Shown here piece by piece: positions 33,219-41,611 of a DNA stretch of 64,000 nt. The notes under the pieces are model-generated. The model was not told where the DNA came from. It ran no database searches and saw nothing but the letters and a program-made list of their open reading frames with translations. Each line of letters starts with the position of its first letter. Positions within the stretch are counted from its first letter, which is position 1. The stretch is from CAIQJJ01 sp049325275. GTDB lineage: Bacteria > Chloroflexota > Anaerolineae > Anaerolineales > UBA4823. A program made the position numbers and the translations under genes. Where the stretch lies: NCBI GenBank assembly GCA_049325275.1, contig JBMOLU010000006.1, forward strand, positions 58,332-122,331, written 5' to 3'.

Positions 33219-35808
33219 CCGGCTTGAAGAAATCTTCTCTGGGTCTGAGCCTGTTTCACCGGAACCGCTCCAGCCGCAGGCGCCGCCCAAAGACGAACTG
33301 CAAGACTACACGTACCTGGATGCCGCCATGATCCTCGATCGCGATCTGGCGCGTGTGGTCGAGATCGGCCGCGCCCTTTCGCAGCTCAACGACCTCGATA
33401 CGCTGGTTCGCCAGGCCGCCGGGATGGTCTGCCAGCAATTTGGCCTGTACAGCGTCCAGATTTACATGCTGGAGCCTTCTCAGGCGCTGACGCTGGCTGC
33501 CGTGGCCGGAGTCGCCAGCCGGGATATCAGCCGGCGCGATCGCCACCACTCGATGGATTCGCATTCTGCTGTGGGGATCGTTCTCGCAACCGGACAACCC
33601 GTGATCGTCCACGAAACCCGGTCGAGCGACATCTTTACCCCCGATCCGCTGTTGCCCGATACCTGTTGCGAGTTCGCCCTGCCTTTGCGCGCTGCCCAGC
33701 GTGTTTTCGGTGTGCTCGATCTCTACCTGGCCGAACGCTACAGCTACTTTTCCGGGCGTCAAACTGTTTTCGAAGTGCTCGCCTGCCGCATTGCGGCCGC
33801 CATCGAGAAACTCGTCGCCGATACCTTGAAGATGGGTCCCCGGACGACGCTGGCTCCAGATGGCACGACCAGACGCCTGGCACACGTACGCCTGGGCTGG
33901 GATGACTTCCTCGATGCCATTCATCGGAAAGACTACGTCGGTTATGCTTATGAAGATGGGGAAAATGAAACCATCGCAGAACTGGTAAAGCCCCTGGCAG
34001 CTTCCCCAGGCCAGATGTCGCTCTCGGTCCCTTTGATGTTAAGCGGAGAAAGCATCGGCTCTTTGGATTTGGAACGCACTTCCGATGGCAGCATTCCCTC
34101 GGGTGCAGCTTCCTGGTCGAAAGAAGAGAGCACGCTGGTGCACGCCATTGCCGATCGCATCGCCCGGCATCTCGATAACCTGCGCTTGCTTTCCCAGGCG
34201 GAACGTTACCGCACCGAAGCGGAAGAAGCCGCACGCCGCCTGACGCGCGAAGGTTGGGAAAACTACATGCAGTCTGTCACCGAGGCCCCCGCCGGTTTCG
34301 TGTACGATCTCGATGAAGTCAAGCCGCTCGACGATGTCGAGGTGCTGCCTTTGGATGAGCCGGAAGACGACCAGCCGCATCACTTTTCCACGCAGGAGCT
34401 GCGCGTGCGTGATGAAACCATCGGCGAAGTTGCCCTGGCCGATATTGCTGAAAACGACCCCGTCGCCGCCAGTATCCTCTCTGTGGTCTCCGATCGGTTG
34501 AGTACGCATATCGAAAACCTGCGCCTGCTTGAAGAGACAGAACGCAGCCGCCAGCAGTTGGATAAGCGCGCCGCCGAACTGGAAACGGTGGCACGTGTGA
34601 GCACGGCGGCGGCCACCATTCTCTCACCGCAAGAGTTGTTGCAGTCCGTGGTGGACCTGACCAAATACAGCTTCAACCTGTACCATGTCCACGTGTACAT
34701 GCTCAGTGCGGACAAGGAAGCTTTGGTCCTGCGCGCTGGTGCCGGGAAGACGGGACACCGCATGGTCGAGGAAGGCGAGGCGCTGCCCCTGCTCAACGGC
34801 AAGTCCGTCGTGGTGCGCACGGCCCTCTCCCGGAAGGGGGTCATCATCAACGATGTGCGGGAAGACCCCGATTTCCTGACGCATCCTGCCCTGCCGGATG
34901 CCCTGAGCGAGCTGGCGGTCCCCATGGTCGTCGGCGATCAGTTGCTGGGGGTCTTCGACGTGCTGGCCAGCGTCACCCAGCGCTTTACCGAAGATGATAT
35001 GCGCACCTTCACCACGCTTGCTTCGCAGGTCTCCGTTGCCCTGCGGAATGCCGAGTTGTACGCCGAGCAGATGGCGGCGGTCGTCCGTTTACGCGAACTG
35101 GATCACCTCAAAAACTCCTTCCTGGCCAATATGAGTCACGAGCTGCGTACCCCGCTCAACTCCATTTTGGGCTTTGCCCAGGTGATCCTGGAGGGCCTAG
35201 ATGGCCCCTTGACGGACGACATGACGAACGACCTCGGGTTGATCGAAAAGAACGGTAACCACCTGCTCAGCCTGATCAACGAGATTCTCGACATGGCCAA
35301 GATCGAAGCCGGGCGCATGAGCCTCAGCCCTGAGCCGGTCAACCTGGCGGACTTGCTCAACGACGTCATCCAGACGTCTGGGTCACTCATTCGCGAACGC
35401 AACCTGTACCTGGCCCTGCAGAACGAAGAGAACGCCAATATCACCCTCTTGCTCGACTACACCCGTATGCGCCAGGTGTTCCTCAACGTCATCGGCAATG
35501 CCAGCAAATTTACCGATCAGGGTGGTATCACGGTGTCGGTGGAACGTTACGCCAACAAATTGCATGTCCTCGTCCAGGATACCGGCATCGGTATTCCGCC
35601 GGACAAGTTGGAAATGATCTTTGAAGCCTTCAGCCAGGTCGATACATCGACGACGCGCAAGGCCGGCGGCACCGGTCTTGGCCTGCCCATCAGCCGCCGC
35701 TTGGTCGAAATGCACGGTGGGCGCTTGTGGGCTGAAAGCGCCGGCATTCCTGGCGAAGGTTCGTCCTTCATCGTCGAATTGCCCGTAAACCCGGTTGGCA
35801 AGGTGTAG
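33193..35808 (+). CDS. Soluble multi-GAF histidine kinase closing the sensor block
   Basis: An 871-residue cytoplasmic kinase. It has GAF (49-209), two TxxGW modules (229-334, VRLGWDDFLDA; 339-447, LTREGWENYMQ), a second GAF (465-622), then HisKA with His649 in NMSHELRTPL and HATPase (DTGIGIPP, GGTGLGLPIS). All catalytic boxes are intact. Its TxxGW modules and GAF domains match those of the kinase-less sensors upstream, so it is the obvious transmitter for the block. The ATG lies inside the end of the ParA-like gene (26 bp overlap), implying translational coupling. It has no receiver; the receiver fusion and the small receiver downstream are candidate targets. Confidence 0.92.
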   Translation: MSKSKAIRNRLEEIFSGSEPVSPEPLQPQAPPKDELQDYTYLDAAMILDRDLARVVEIGRALSQLNDLDTLVRQAAGMVCQQFGLYSVQIYMLEPSQALTLAAVAGVASRDISRRDRHHSMDSHSAVGIVLATGQPVIVHETRSSDIFTPDPLLPDTCCEFALPLRAAQRVFGVLDLYLAERYSYFSGRQTVFEVLACRIAAAIEKLVADTLKMGPRTTLAPDGTTRRLAHVRLGWDDFLDAIHRKDYVGYAYEDGENETIAELVKPLAASPGQMSLSVPLMLSGESIGSLDLERTSDGSIPSGAASWSKEESTLVHAIADRIARHLDNLRLLSQAERYRTEAEEAARRLTREGWENYMQSVTEAPAGFVYDLDEVKPLDDVEVLPLDEPEDDQPHHFSTQELRVRDETIGEVALADIAENDPVAASILSVVSDRLSTHIENLRLLEETERSRQQLDKRAAELETVARVSTAAATILSPQELLQSVVDLTKYSFNLYHVHVYMLSADKEALVLRAGAGKTGHRMVEEGEALPLLNGKSVVVRTALSRKGVIINDVREDPDFLTHPALPDALSELAVPMVVGDQLLGVFDVLASVTQRFTEDDMRTFTTLASQVSVALRNAELYAEQMAAVVRLRELDHLKNSFLANMSHELRTPLNSILGFAQVILEGLDGPLTDDMTNDLGLIEKNGNHLLSLINEILDMAKIEAGRMSLSPEPVNLADLLNDVIQTSGSLIRERNLYLALQNEENANITLLLDYTRMRQVFLNVIGNASKFTDQGGITVSVERYANKLHVLVQDTGIGIPPDKLEMIFEAFSQVDTSTTRKAGGTGLGLPISRRLVEMHGGRLWAESAGIPGEGSSFIVELPVNPVGKV

Positions 35809-35814
35809 TACAAT
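35809..35814 (+). promoter_or_regulatory. Candidate -10 box just before the threonine synthase-receiver gene
   Basis: TACAAT begins immediately after the kinase stop codon and ends 8 bp before the ATG at 35823. The 14 bp gap contains no Shine-Dalgarno-like sequence, so an internal leaderless start is possible. No -35 is apparent. Confidence 0.3.
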
Positions 35815-35822
35815 TCAATCCT

Positions 35823-37502
35823 ATGGCAAAACCCTTATTCCTGGAATGTGTCGAATGCGGCCACCAGCAGGCCTACGTGCCGTTGACGCCCACCGTTTGC
35901 GAAAAGTGTCAATCGGGTTGGGTCGAGGCGAAGTATGATTACGTTGCCTTCAAGCGCGAGCTGCTACGTGGGTTACCCGGCAAACCTCATAATTTGTTTC
36001 GTTATGCCGATGTGCTGCCGCTGGAATCGTCGGCCGCCTCTGACAGCGAATGTGCCGTTGGGTGGACGCCAATGCGCCTCTCGCGTAACTACGCCAACTC
36101 GCTCGGGCATCATCCGCTATACATCAAAGACGAGCGTTACAGCCCCACCAACTCGTTCAAAGACCGCCAGGCGGCCGTCTCTGTTGCAGCCTTGCTCGAG
36201 GCAGACGTCCACGAGATGGTGATTGCCTCCACGGGAAATGCCGCCGTGGCCTACGCGGCGGCCTGTGCGCAGGCAGGGATCAAGCTTTGGGTCTTTATGA
36301 CCAGCATGGTGCCGCCCGAGAAGCTGCGCGAAGTGGCGCTGTATGGCGCTGAAGTCGTTAAAGTCTCCGGCACATACGATCAAACGAAGCAAATCGCTTC
36401 CGAATTCGCCAAGCGGCGTGGCCTCTCGCTCGATCGGGGGGCCACCAGCCTTTCGGCGCGCGAGGCGATGAAAACCATTGCCTATGAGATTATCGAACAG
36501 CTCGACTGGTGTTCGCCCGATTGGTACATTCAGGCGGTAAGCGGCGGCCTCGGCCCGATGGGTGTCTATCACGGTTTTCAGGAATTGTTCGAGATGGGCT
36601 TGATCGACAAAATTCCCAAGCTGGCCGTCATCCAAACGGACGGTTGCTCTCCGATGGTCAGGGCCTTCAAGGCCGGGAAAAGCGTGGCCGAACCGGTGAT
36701 CCCGGAGACGCGTATCGCCATCCTGTCCACGGGTGATCCTGGCAAGACCTATACCTACCTGTGGAAGTTGATCGAGCAGTATGGCGGCACGATGGAGAGC
36801 GTCTCCGATGCCAGGGCCTTCGCAGCCATGCGTCTGCTTGCCAAATCTGATGGCCTGTCTGTCGAACCGGCCACAGCGGTGGCCTTTGGCGGCCTGGAAG
36901 ACATGGTGCAAAAAGGCGTGATTGCTTCGGGCGAGACGGTGGTCATCAATTGCACCGGCCACACCTTCCCGGTTGAAAAACACGTCTTGGGCGATCAGGT
37001 CAGCGTCGATCTGGAACTGGAAACCGAAAGGCCTGTCGAAAAAGACACCTCCCGCTTGCGCGAAGGTTTGTCGGCCGCGCTCGAACGCCTTGACGAACGC
37101 ACCACCACAGTCTTGATCATCGACGACAATCCCGATGATGCCCATCTCGTCCGCCGTATCCTGGAAGCGCGCAAGACGTACCGTGTCTTCCACTCTTCCG
37201 ATCCATGGGATGGTCTGAGCCAGGCGCGGCAGCGGCGGCCCGACCTGATCATTCTCGATATGATGATGCCTGGCCTGGATGGTATTGGCGTGCTGGAAGA
37301 ACTCAAGCTGGACAGGCGCACCGAACACATTCCCGTGATCGTTGTCAGCGCCAAAGACATCAGCCGTGAGGATCGCGAGCGCTTTGTCGGCCAGGTGGCC
37401 GGTATCTATCAGAAAGGTTCTTTGCCGCCAAGGGCTTTTGCCGATCAGGTCGTGGAAGTATTGGAGCAAAAAACAACACAAAGCAGTAAAGGAGAGTCCT
37501 GA
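35823..37502 (+). CDS. Threonine synthase-like PLP enzyme fused to a receiver domain
   Basis: A 559-residue fusion. The N-terminal part (1-400) is a threonine synthase-type fold II PLP enzyme: a zinc-ribbon-like start (Cys9, Cys12, Cys26, Cys29), PLP lysine Lys113 in TNSFKDRQA, STGNAA (136-141) as the phosphate-binding region of the fold, and an SGGLGPMG loop (240-247). After a 25-residue linker a complete receiver domain (428-550) follows, with Asp434/Asp435, phosphoacceptor Asp479 (LILDMMMPG), Ser509 and Lys531. Threonine synthase converts O-phosphohomoserine to threonine; a receiver on such an enzyme suggests phosphorylation control. No frameshift or stop separates the halves. It lies directly after the GAF kinase and overlaps the next receiver by one base. 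Another PLP lyase activity cannot be excluded. Confidence 0.9.
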   Translation: MAKPLFLECVECGHQQAYVPLTPTVCEKCQSGWVEAKYDYVAFKRELLRGLPGKPHNLFRYADVLPLESSAASDSECAVGWTPMRLSRNYANSLGHHPLYIKDERYSPTNSFKDRQAAVSVAALLEADVHEMVIASTGNAAVAYAAACAQAGIKLWVFMTSMVPPEKLREVALYGAEVVKVSGTYDQTKQIASEFAKRRGLSLDRGATSLSAREAMKTIAYEIIEQLDWCSPDWYIQAVSGGLGPMGVYHGFQELFEMGLIDKIPKLAVIQTDGCSPMVRAFKAGKSVAEPVIPETRIAILSTGDPGKTYTYLWKLIEQYGGTMESVSDARAFAAMRLLAKSDGLSVEPATAVAFGGLEDMVQKGVIASGETVVINCTGHTFPVEKHVLGDQVSVDLELETERPVEKDTSRLREGLSAALERLDERTTTVLIIDDNPDDAHLVRRILEARKTYRVFHSSDPWDGLSQARQRRPDLIILDMMMPGLDGIGVLEELKLDRRTEHIPVIVVSAKDISREDRERFVGQVAGIYQKGSLPPRAFADQVVEVLEQKTTQSSKGES

Positions 37503-37882
37503 TGCCTCATAAAATTCTATACATAGAGGACAATCCTGACAACCGACAGCTTGTCAAGCGTGCCCTGGAAGCCCGGGGGTACGTTTTTTTGGGAGCCGTG
37601 AATGGGTTGGAAGGCCTGGATATGGTCCGTGATGAACGCCCCGATATTGTACTGCTCGATATCAACCTGCCCGACATCGATGGCTACGAAGTCGCTCGCC
37701 GCCTGCGCGCTATCGACGACCCGTACGTCATGAGTGTACCGGTGATTGCCATTACCGCCAACGCACTCAAAGGGGATGCAGAAAAGGCCCTGGCCTCAGG
37801 CTGCAACGTCTATATGTCCAAGCCGATCAATATCCGTGAGTTATGGGCCAGGGTGGAAACGTTTTTACCCGGCGGCGCATAG
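37502..37882 (+). CDS. Stand-alone receiver protein (CheY/DivK-like)
   Basis: A 126-residue single-domain response regulator: acidic pocket Glu9/Asp10 in YIEDNPDN, phosphoacceptor Asp53 (VLLDINLPD), Thr in ITAN, and the conserved lysine in MSKPIN. It has no DNA-binding or enzymatic output, so it should act by protein contact or as a phosphate shuttle. The start overlaps the preceding stop (TGATG), so translation is coupled to the threonine synthase-receiver fusion. It probably takes phosphate from the GAF kinase two genes upstream. Confidence 0.9.
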   Translation: MPHKILYIEDNPDNRQLVKRALEARGYVFLGAVNGLEGLDMVRDERPDIVLLDINLPDIDGYEVARRLRAIDDPYVMSVPVIAITANALKGDAEKALASGCNVYMSKPINIRELWARVETFLPGGA

Positions 37883-37885
37883 CCT

Positions 37886-39049
37886 ATGTCTTACCTGACA
37901 GCCCTCTTCTGTAACGACTGTGGCCGGCTGTACGATCCCAACCAAATCCAAACCTTCTGCCCGGACTGCCAGTCGCCGTTGTTGGCACAGTATGATTTAG
38001 AAGCCGCTTGTCAACATTTGGACCGCGATGAGTTCCGCTTGCGCAGTCCGGGGATGTGGCGCTGGCACGAACTCCTGCCGGTGCATGCGCCTGAAAACAT
38101 GCTCACGCTGGGGGAAGGCGACGCGCCCTTGCTGCGCTTACCGCGCCTGGGCGAACTGCTCAGCCTGACGAACCTTTACGTCAAAGAAGAAGGCCGCAAC
38201 CCGACCGGCTCGTTTAAAGCACGCGGGCTTTCAGCAGCGATTTCGAAGGCCAAAGAGCTGGGCGTCAAGCGGGTGATCATCCCGACAGCCGGCAATGCCG
38301 GTGGGGCCATGGCCGCCTATGCTGCCCGCGGCGGCATGGAGGCGTACATCTTCATGCCCAAAGATACACCGAGCGCCAACGTCGAAGAAAGCCGCATTGC
38401 GGGTGCCACGGTGATGTTGATCGATGGGCTGATCAACGAAGCAGCCGGCATGGCCGGCGAGAAGGCGCGTGCGGAAGGTTGGTTCGACGTTTCTACATTC
38501 AAAGAGCCCTATCGCTGCGAAGGCAAGAAGATCATGGGCTACGAACTGGCCGAGTCTTTCGGCTGGGAATTGCCCGACGTGATCATTTATCCCACCGGCG
38601 GCGGCACCGGCCTGGTCGGCATGTGGAAGGCGTTCGAGGAAATGGCGGCCATGGGTTGGTTGGAGAGCGAGCACCGCCCACGCATGGTGGCCGTACAGGC
38701 CGAAGGCTGCGCACCGGTGGTCAAAGCCTACGAAAACGGCTCGGCTTTTTGCGATTTCTGGATCGGCGCCCACACGCTTGCTTCAGGGCTGCGCGTGCCC
38801 AAGAGCTTCGCCGATCACATCATCTTGAAGGACATCCACGAGAGTAACGGCTGTGCAGTGGCCGTGACCGACGAAGCCATTGTCGAGTCGCAGCACCGCC
38901 TGGCCGCCATGGAAGGCATCTTCGCCGCCCCCGAAGGCGCTGCCACGCTGGCCGCCCTCGAGGAATTGATCCGCAGCGGTTGGGTCCAATTCGACGAGAA
39001 AATTGTACTCTTCAATACCGGTACGGGGCTGAAATATCTCAAGCCGTAA
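37886..39049 (+). CDS. thrC: Threonine synthase
   Basis: A 387-residue fold II PLP enzyme of the threonine synthase family. It has an N-terminal zinc-ribbon-like segment (Cys9, Cys12, Cys25, Cys28), PLP lysine Lys111 in PTGSFKARG, PTAGNAGG and the glycine loop PTGGGTG. The final NTGTGLKY is typical of the family. It should form threonine from O-phosphohomoserine. It starts 3 bp after the small receiver gene, with no clear ribosome site. It is a second, receiver-free relative of the fusion enzyme at 35823. Which of the two is the housekeeping enzyme cannot be told, but this one has the more standard motifs. Confidence 0.88.
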   Translation: MSYLTALFCNDCGRLYDPNQIQTFCPDCQSPLLAQYDLEAACQHLDRDEFRLRSPGMWRWHELLPVHAPENMLTLGEGDAPLLRLPRLGELLSLTNLYVKEEGRNPTGSFKARGLSAAISKAKELGVKRVIIPTAGNAGGAMAAYAARGGMEAYIFMPKDTPSANVEESRIAGATVMLIDGLINEAAGMAGEKARAEGWFDVSTFKEPYRCEGKKIMGYELAESFGWELPDVIIYPTGGGTGLVGMWKAFEEMAAMGWLESEHRPRMVAVQAEGCAPVVKAYENGSAFCDFWIGAHTLASGLRVPKSFADHIILKDIHESNGCAVAVTDEAIVESQHRLAAMEGIFAAPEGAATLAALEELIRSGWVQFDEKIVLFNTGTGLKYLKP

Positions 39050-39067
39050 GTCTACTTGCGAAAATGC

Positions 39068-39152
39068 TTAGGAACGGGGATTGAATAACCGTCCGAAACA
39101 TGCCCATTTTCAGGCATAGATACTGGACTCTGATTTAATCCGCGTTCCTTAG
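39068..39152. repeat. Imperfect inverted repeat between thrC and a glycosidase
   Basis: The left arm (39068-39086, TTAGGAACGGGGATTGAAT) and the right arm (39134-39152) are inverted copies matching at about 16 of 19 positions. They flank an inner small stem (ATGCC...GGCAT around 39099-39117). The right arm includes the stop codon of the minus-strand glycosidase. It may be a bidirectional terminator or a small mobile-type (MITE/REP-like) element. No T-rich tract follows either arm closely. Confidence 0.5.
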
Positions 39153-41611
39153 GGCGCAGGCCTGATCCGCACGGCCACGTCTCTTACAAAATCCGGCACG
39201 TCGATCGCCAACTCGCCCGCCTTCACGCTGGCCTTGCTCGGCGTTTGCCAGGCCCCACTTTGTGGGTCGTACCATTCGACGAGGTAGTCGCCGTCCGGCA
39301 GGGCGGTTGTGGTCAGCGTCAGCCCCTCCAGCGCATCCAACTGGTATTCCCAGGTTGCCGGATCGGCCTTTTCGTAGCGCACTTTTTTGTCGCGTTCCGT
39401 TTGGGCGCTGTAAGCCTCATATTTTTTGTTCCGCACCCAAGCCAGCACGCTTTCCTCACTGTGCAAAGCAAGCAAGATGGTGTTGGCGCTGTCCGAAACC
39501 GAGATTTTCCCGGGGCCAAGGGGAGTGTACTGCGCTAGATCGATTTCCCGAATAAAACGGTGCAGGGCGCCAAAGTGCCACCACAGATCGAGCGGCTCGA
39601 TATAGGAGTCCCACCACCAATACATGGCCGGGCTGGCAAACTGGTTGAAGGTGGCCGCCCACAGCCCATTGTGTAGATGAATGCCTGTTTCGTCGAAGGA
39701 GTTCTCGTCTTCGATGCCCGTATCGTAGCCAAACTCACCGAACACAACCGGCTTGCCCGGTACGATAGTCTGCCGATAACGCTTGAAGATCATCCCAAAG
39801 TCCGTCGCCGGATCGACCGATGTGTAGGTATGGTGCTGGAGAAAATCCAGTTCCGGCAGATTGAAAACCTCTGGATGGACTCCGCCGGCCGTGCTGGTGC
39901 TGACCAGGTGGCCGTAGGGGTCGTACTGCTGTAAGTAGGCGGTCATTTCTTGCGTCCAGGGGGCCATGTCTGTGTCCTGGATAGACGTCCAGTTATATTC
40001 ATTCCACCATTCCCAGGCCAGCAGGTTGGGGGCGTATCCCCAGCGCGCAGCAATGTAACGTACGCGGCGTTTGAACATTTCTTTCGCTTCGGCGTTTGTG
40101 GCGAAGCAGGTTGGCTTATCGCACATGCCGCCGTTGACGGTGTTGTATGGGTTGTTGGCCCACTCAGGATTGGTGCTGGCGCTGAAGGCTCCGTGGTTGA
40201 TGAGCACCAGATCGATGTAAACACCGCGTTCGGCGGCAAGCTGGAAGAGCTGGTCGAGCATCCAGGCGCGATCCTGGCGGTTGGTGTAATCGCCCAGGCC
40301 GGTGTCGTTCCACTCGATACCGAAAGACCAGGAAGCCATCCAGACGCGGATCAGGTTGCCGCCGTTTGGGGCAAAGTGATCGAGCCACCGGCTGTAGTCG
40401 GCGTCGGGATCGTTTTGCCACCAGCCGATATTGAGGCCGATGGGGAAAAATGTCGTCCCGTCTTGGCGGGCCAGATAGCGTGAATCGGTGGGATGCAGGC
40501 GGATCAGGCTCAACGGTGCTTCATCTGGCTCGCCGACTTCGAATGTAATCGCCTCGCTTTGAAGGCCCCGGTTGACGGCTTCCGCCTGCGCCGTCCATTG
40601 CCCGGCCTGCGTCGGGTTCAGGCGCGCCTGCCAGCCGGCCTGGCCGCAGGCCCGGCGGCTTTGGGGATCGAAGCCTTGCATCCAGAAGGCAGGGATGGAA
40701 AACTGCGTGCCATCTGGCGCAGTGTAGTGCACCATCAGATCGATTTCGCCCGGGTCGTAGGGGTTGTCGACTGCGAAGCTGGTTTGCAGATCGAACTCGA
40801 GCAGGCGGCCGCGTACGGGCGTGGCGCCGGCCGGCAGGCGGATGGCAAGCGCCGCATCGCCGGGTGTCACGGCGGCATCGCCGGGGCAGGGGCCGGGCGT
40901 CGCCGTTGCCGCAACGGGCTGTACCGTCGCCGGCAGGCTGACCAGCGCGCCATCAGGCAGCAGGCGCAGGGTATCTACGTAAACGGTGCCGCTTGTCTTG
41001 GGCGTGATGAGGATGGCCACCCGCCTTACGTCTTTGCGGTTGGCCAGCGGCGCCGTGGGTTTCCAGTCCGTGGCGGCCGTCTGAAAGGTTTCGGCGTCGA
41101 GGTCGAACGTAAGCTGCATGGCGTCGGTGCGCGGCAGGACGGCGGGTGATGTGTGCCAGTACCAGTCCTCTCCGCTGCTGAGTGCAATCGCCACGGCGCC
41201 GGCGGCTTGCTGAGGATCGATTAGCGCGAAAGCCAGGTATCGATCGGCGCTCAAATCGAAGACGCCGTCGAGGAAGAAAATGGCGTTCGGTTTGTCGTTT
41301 TTCTCGAATTGCAGCGCCAACGCTTGCTCTCCTTGGGCGGCATATTCACGTGTGATGGCGGCCGCAAGTGCGCTGCTGTCGGGATAATCGGGTGGCAGGC
41401 CGGCCTGCCAGGACGTGTTGCCGGCCTCGAAATCGTCCAGGACCTTCCCGGCTGGTGAAGCGCTGCTGGTTGCGCTCGCGCTGGCCGTGGCGACAAGCTG
41501 TTCGGTGGGTGTGGCGCTCGCCGCCGGCGCAGCCGTGGGGGTTGGTGTCTGCGCTGCCGTACAGGCGCTCAGCAAGAAGAGTAGGCTCAGCAGAAGGTGG
41601 GCTTTTTTCAT
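39149..41611 (-). CDS. Secreted lipoprotein glycoside hydrolase (GH5-like)
   Basis: An 820-residue lipoprotein: signal peptide MKKAHLLLSLLFLLSAC with lipidated Cys17, then a Thr/Pro/Ala-rich spacer to about residue 60, a carbohydrate-binding-like beta domain (about 65-240), a DUF5060-like Ig domain (about 260-375), and a TIM barrel opening with GTTFFPIGLN. The putative acid/base Glu lies in WEWWNEYNW and the nucleophile Glu in VVFGEFGYD, as in clan GH-A cellulase-like enzymes. A short beta domain closes the protein. I chose the ATG at 41611 because it starts the signal peptide and has GGAG five bases upstream; the frame is open 207 bp further. Cell-surface polysaccharide breakdown is likely; the substrate is unknown. 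Confidence 0.83.
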   Translation of the reverse strand: MKKAHLLLSLLFLLSACTAAQTPTPTAAPAASATPTEQLVATASASATSSASPAGKVLDDFEAGNTSWQAGLPPDYPDSSALAAAITREYAAQGEQALALQFEKNDKPNAIFFLDGVFDLSADRYLAFALIDPQQAAGAVAIALSSGEDWYWHTSPAVLPRTDAMQLTFDLDAETFQTAATDWKPTAPLANRKDVRRVAILITPKTSGTVYVDTLRLLPDGALVSLPATVQPVAATATPGPCPGDAAVTPGDAALAIRLPAGATPVRGRLLEFDLQTSFAVDNPYDPGEIDLMVHYTAPDGTQFSIPAFWMQGFDPQSRRACGQAGWQARLNPTQAGQWTAQAEAVNRGLQSEAITFEVGEPDEAPLSLIRLHPTDSRYLARQDGTTFFPIGLNIGWWQNDPDADYSRWLDHFAPNGGNLIRVWMASWSFGIEWNDTGLGDYTNRQDRAWMLDQLFQLAAERGVYIDLVLINHGAFSASTNPEWANNPYNTVNGGMCDKPTCFATNAEAKEMFKRRVRYIAARWGYAPNLLAWEWWNEYNWTSIQDTDMAPWTQEMTAYLQQYDPYGHLVSTSTAGGVHPEVFNLPELDFLQHHTYTSVDPATDFGMIFKRYRQTIVPGKPVVFGEFGYDTGIEDENSFDETGIHLHNGLWAATFNQFASPAMYWWWDSYIEPLDLWWHFGALHRFIREIDLAQYTPLGPGKISVSDSANTILLALHSEESVLAWVRNKKYEAYSAQTERDKKVRYEKADPATWEYQLDALEGLTLTTTALPDGDYLVEWYDPQSGAWQTPSKASVKAGELAIDVPDFVRDVAVRIRPAP

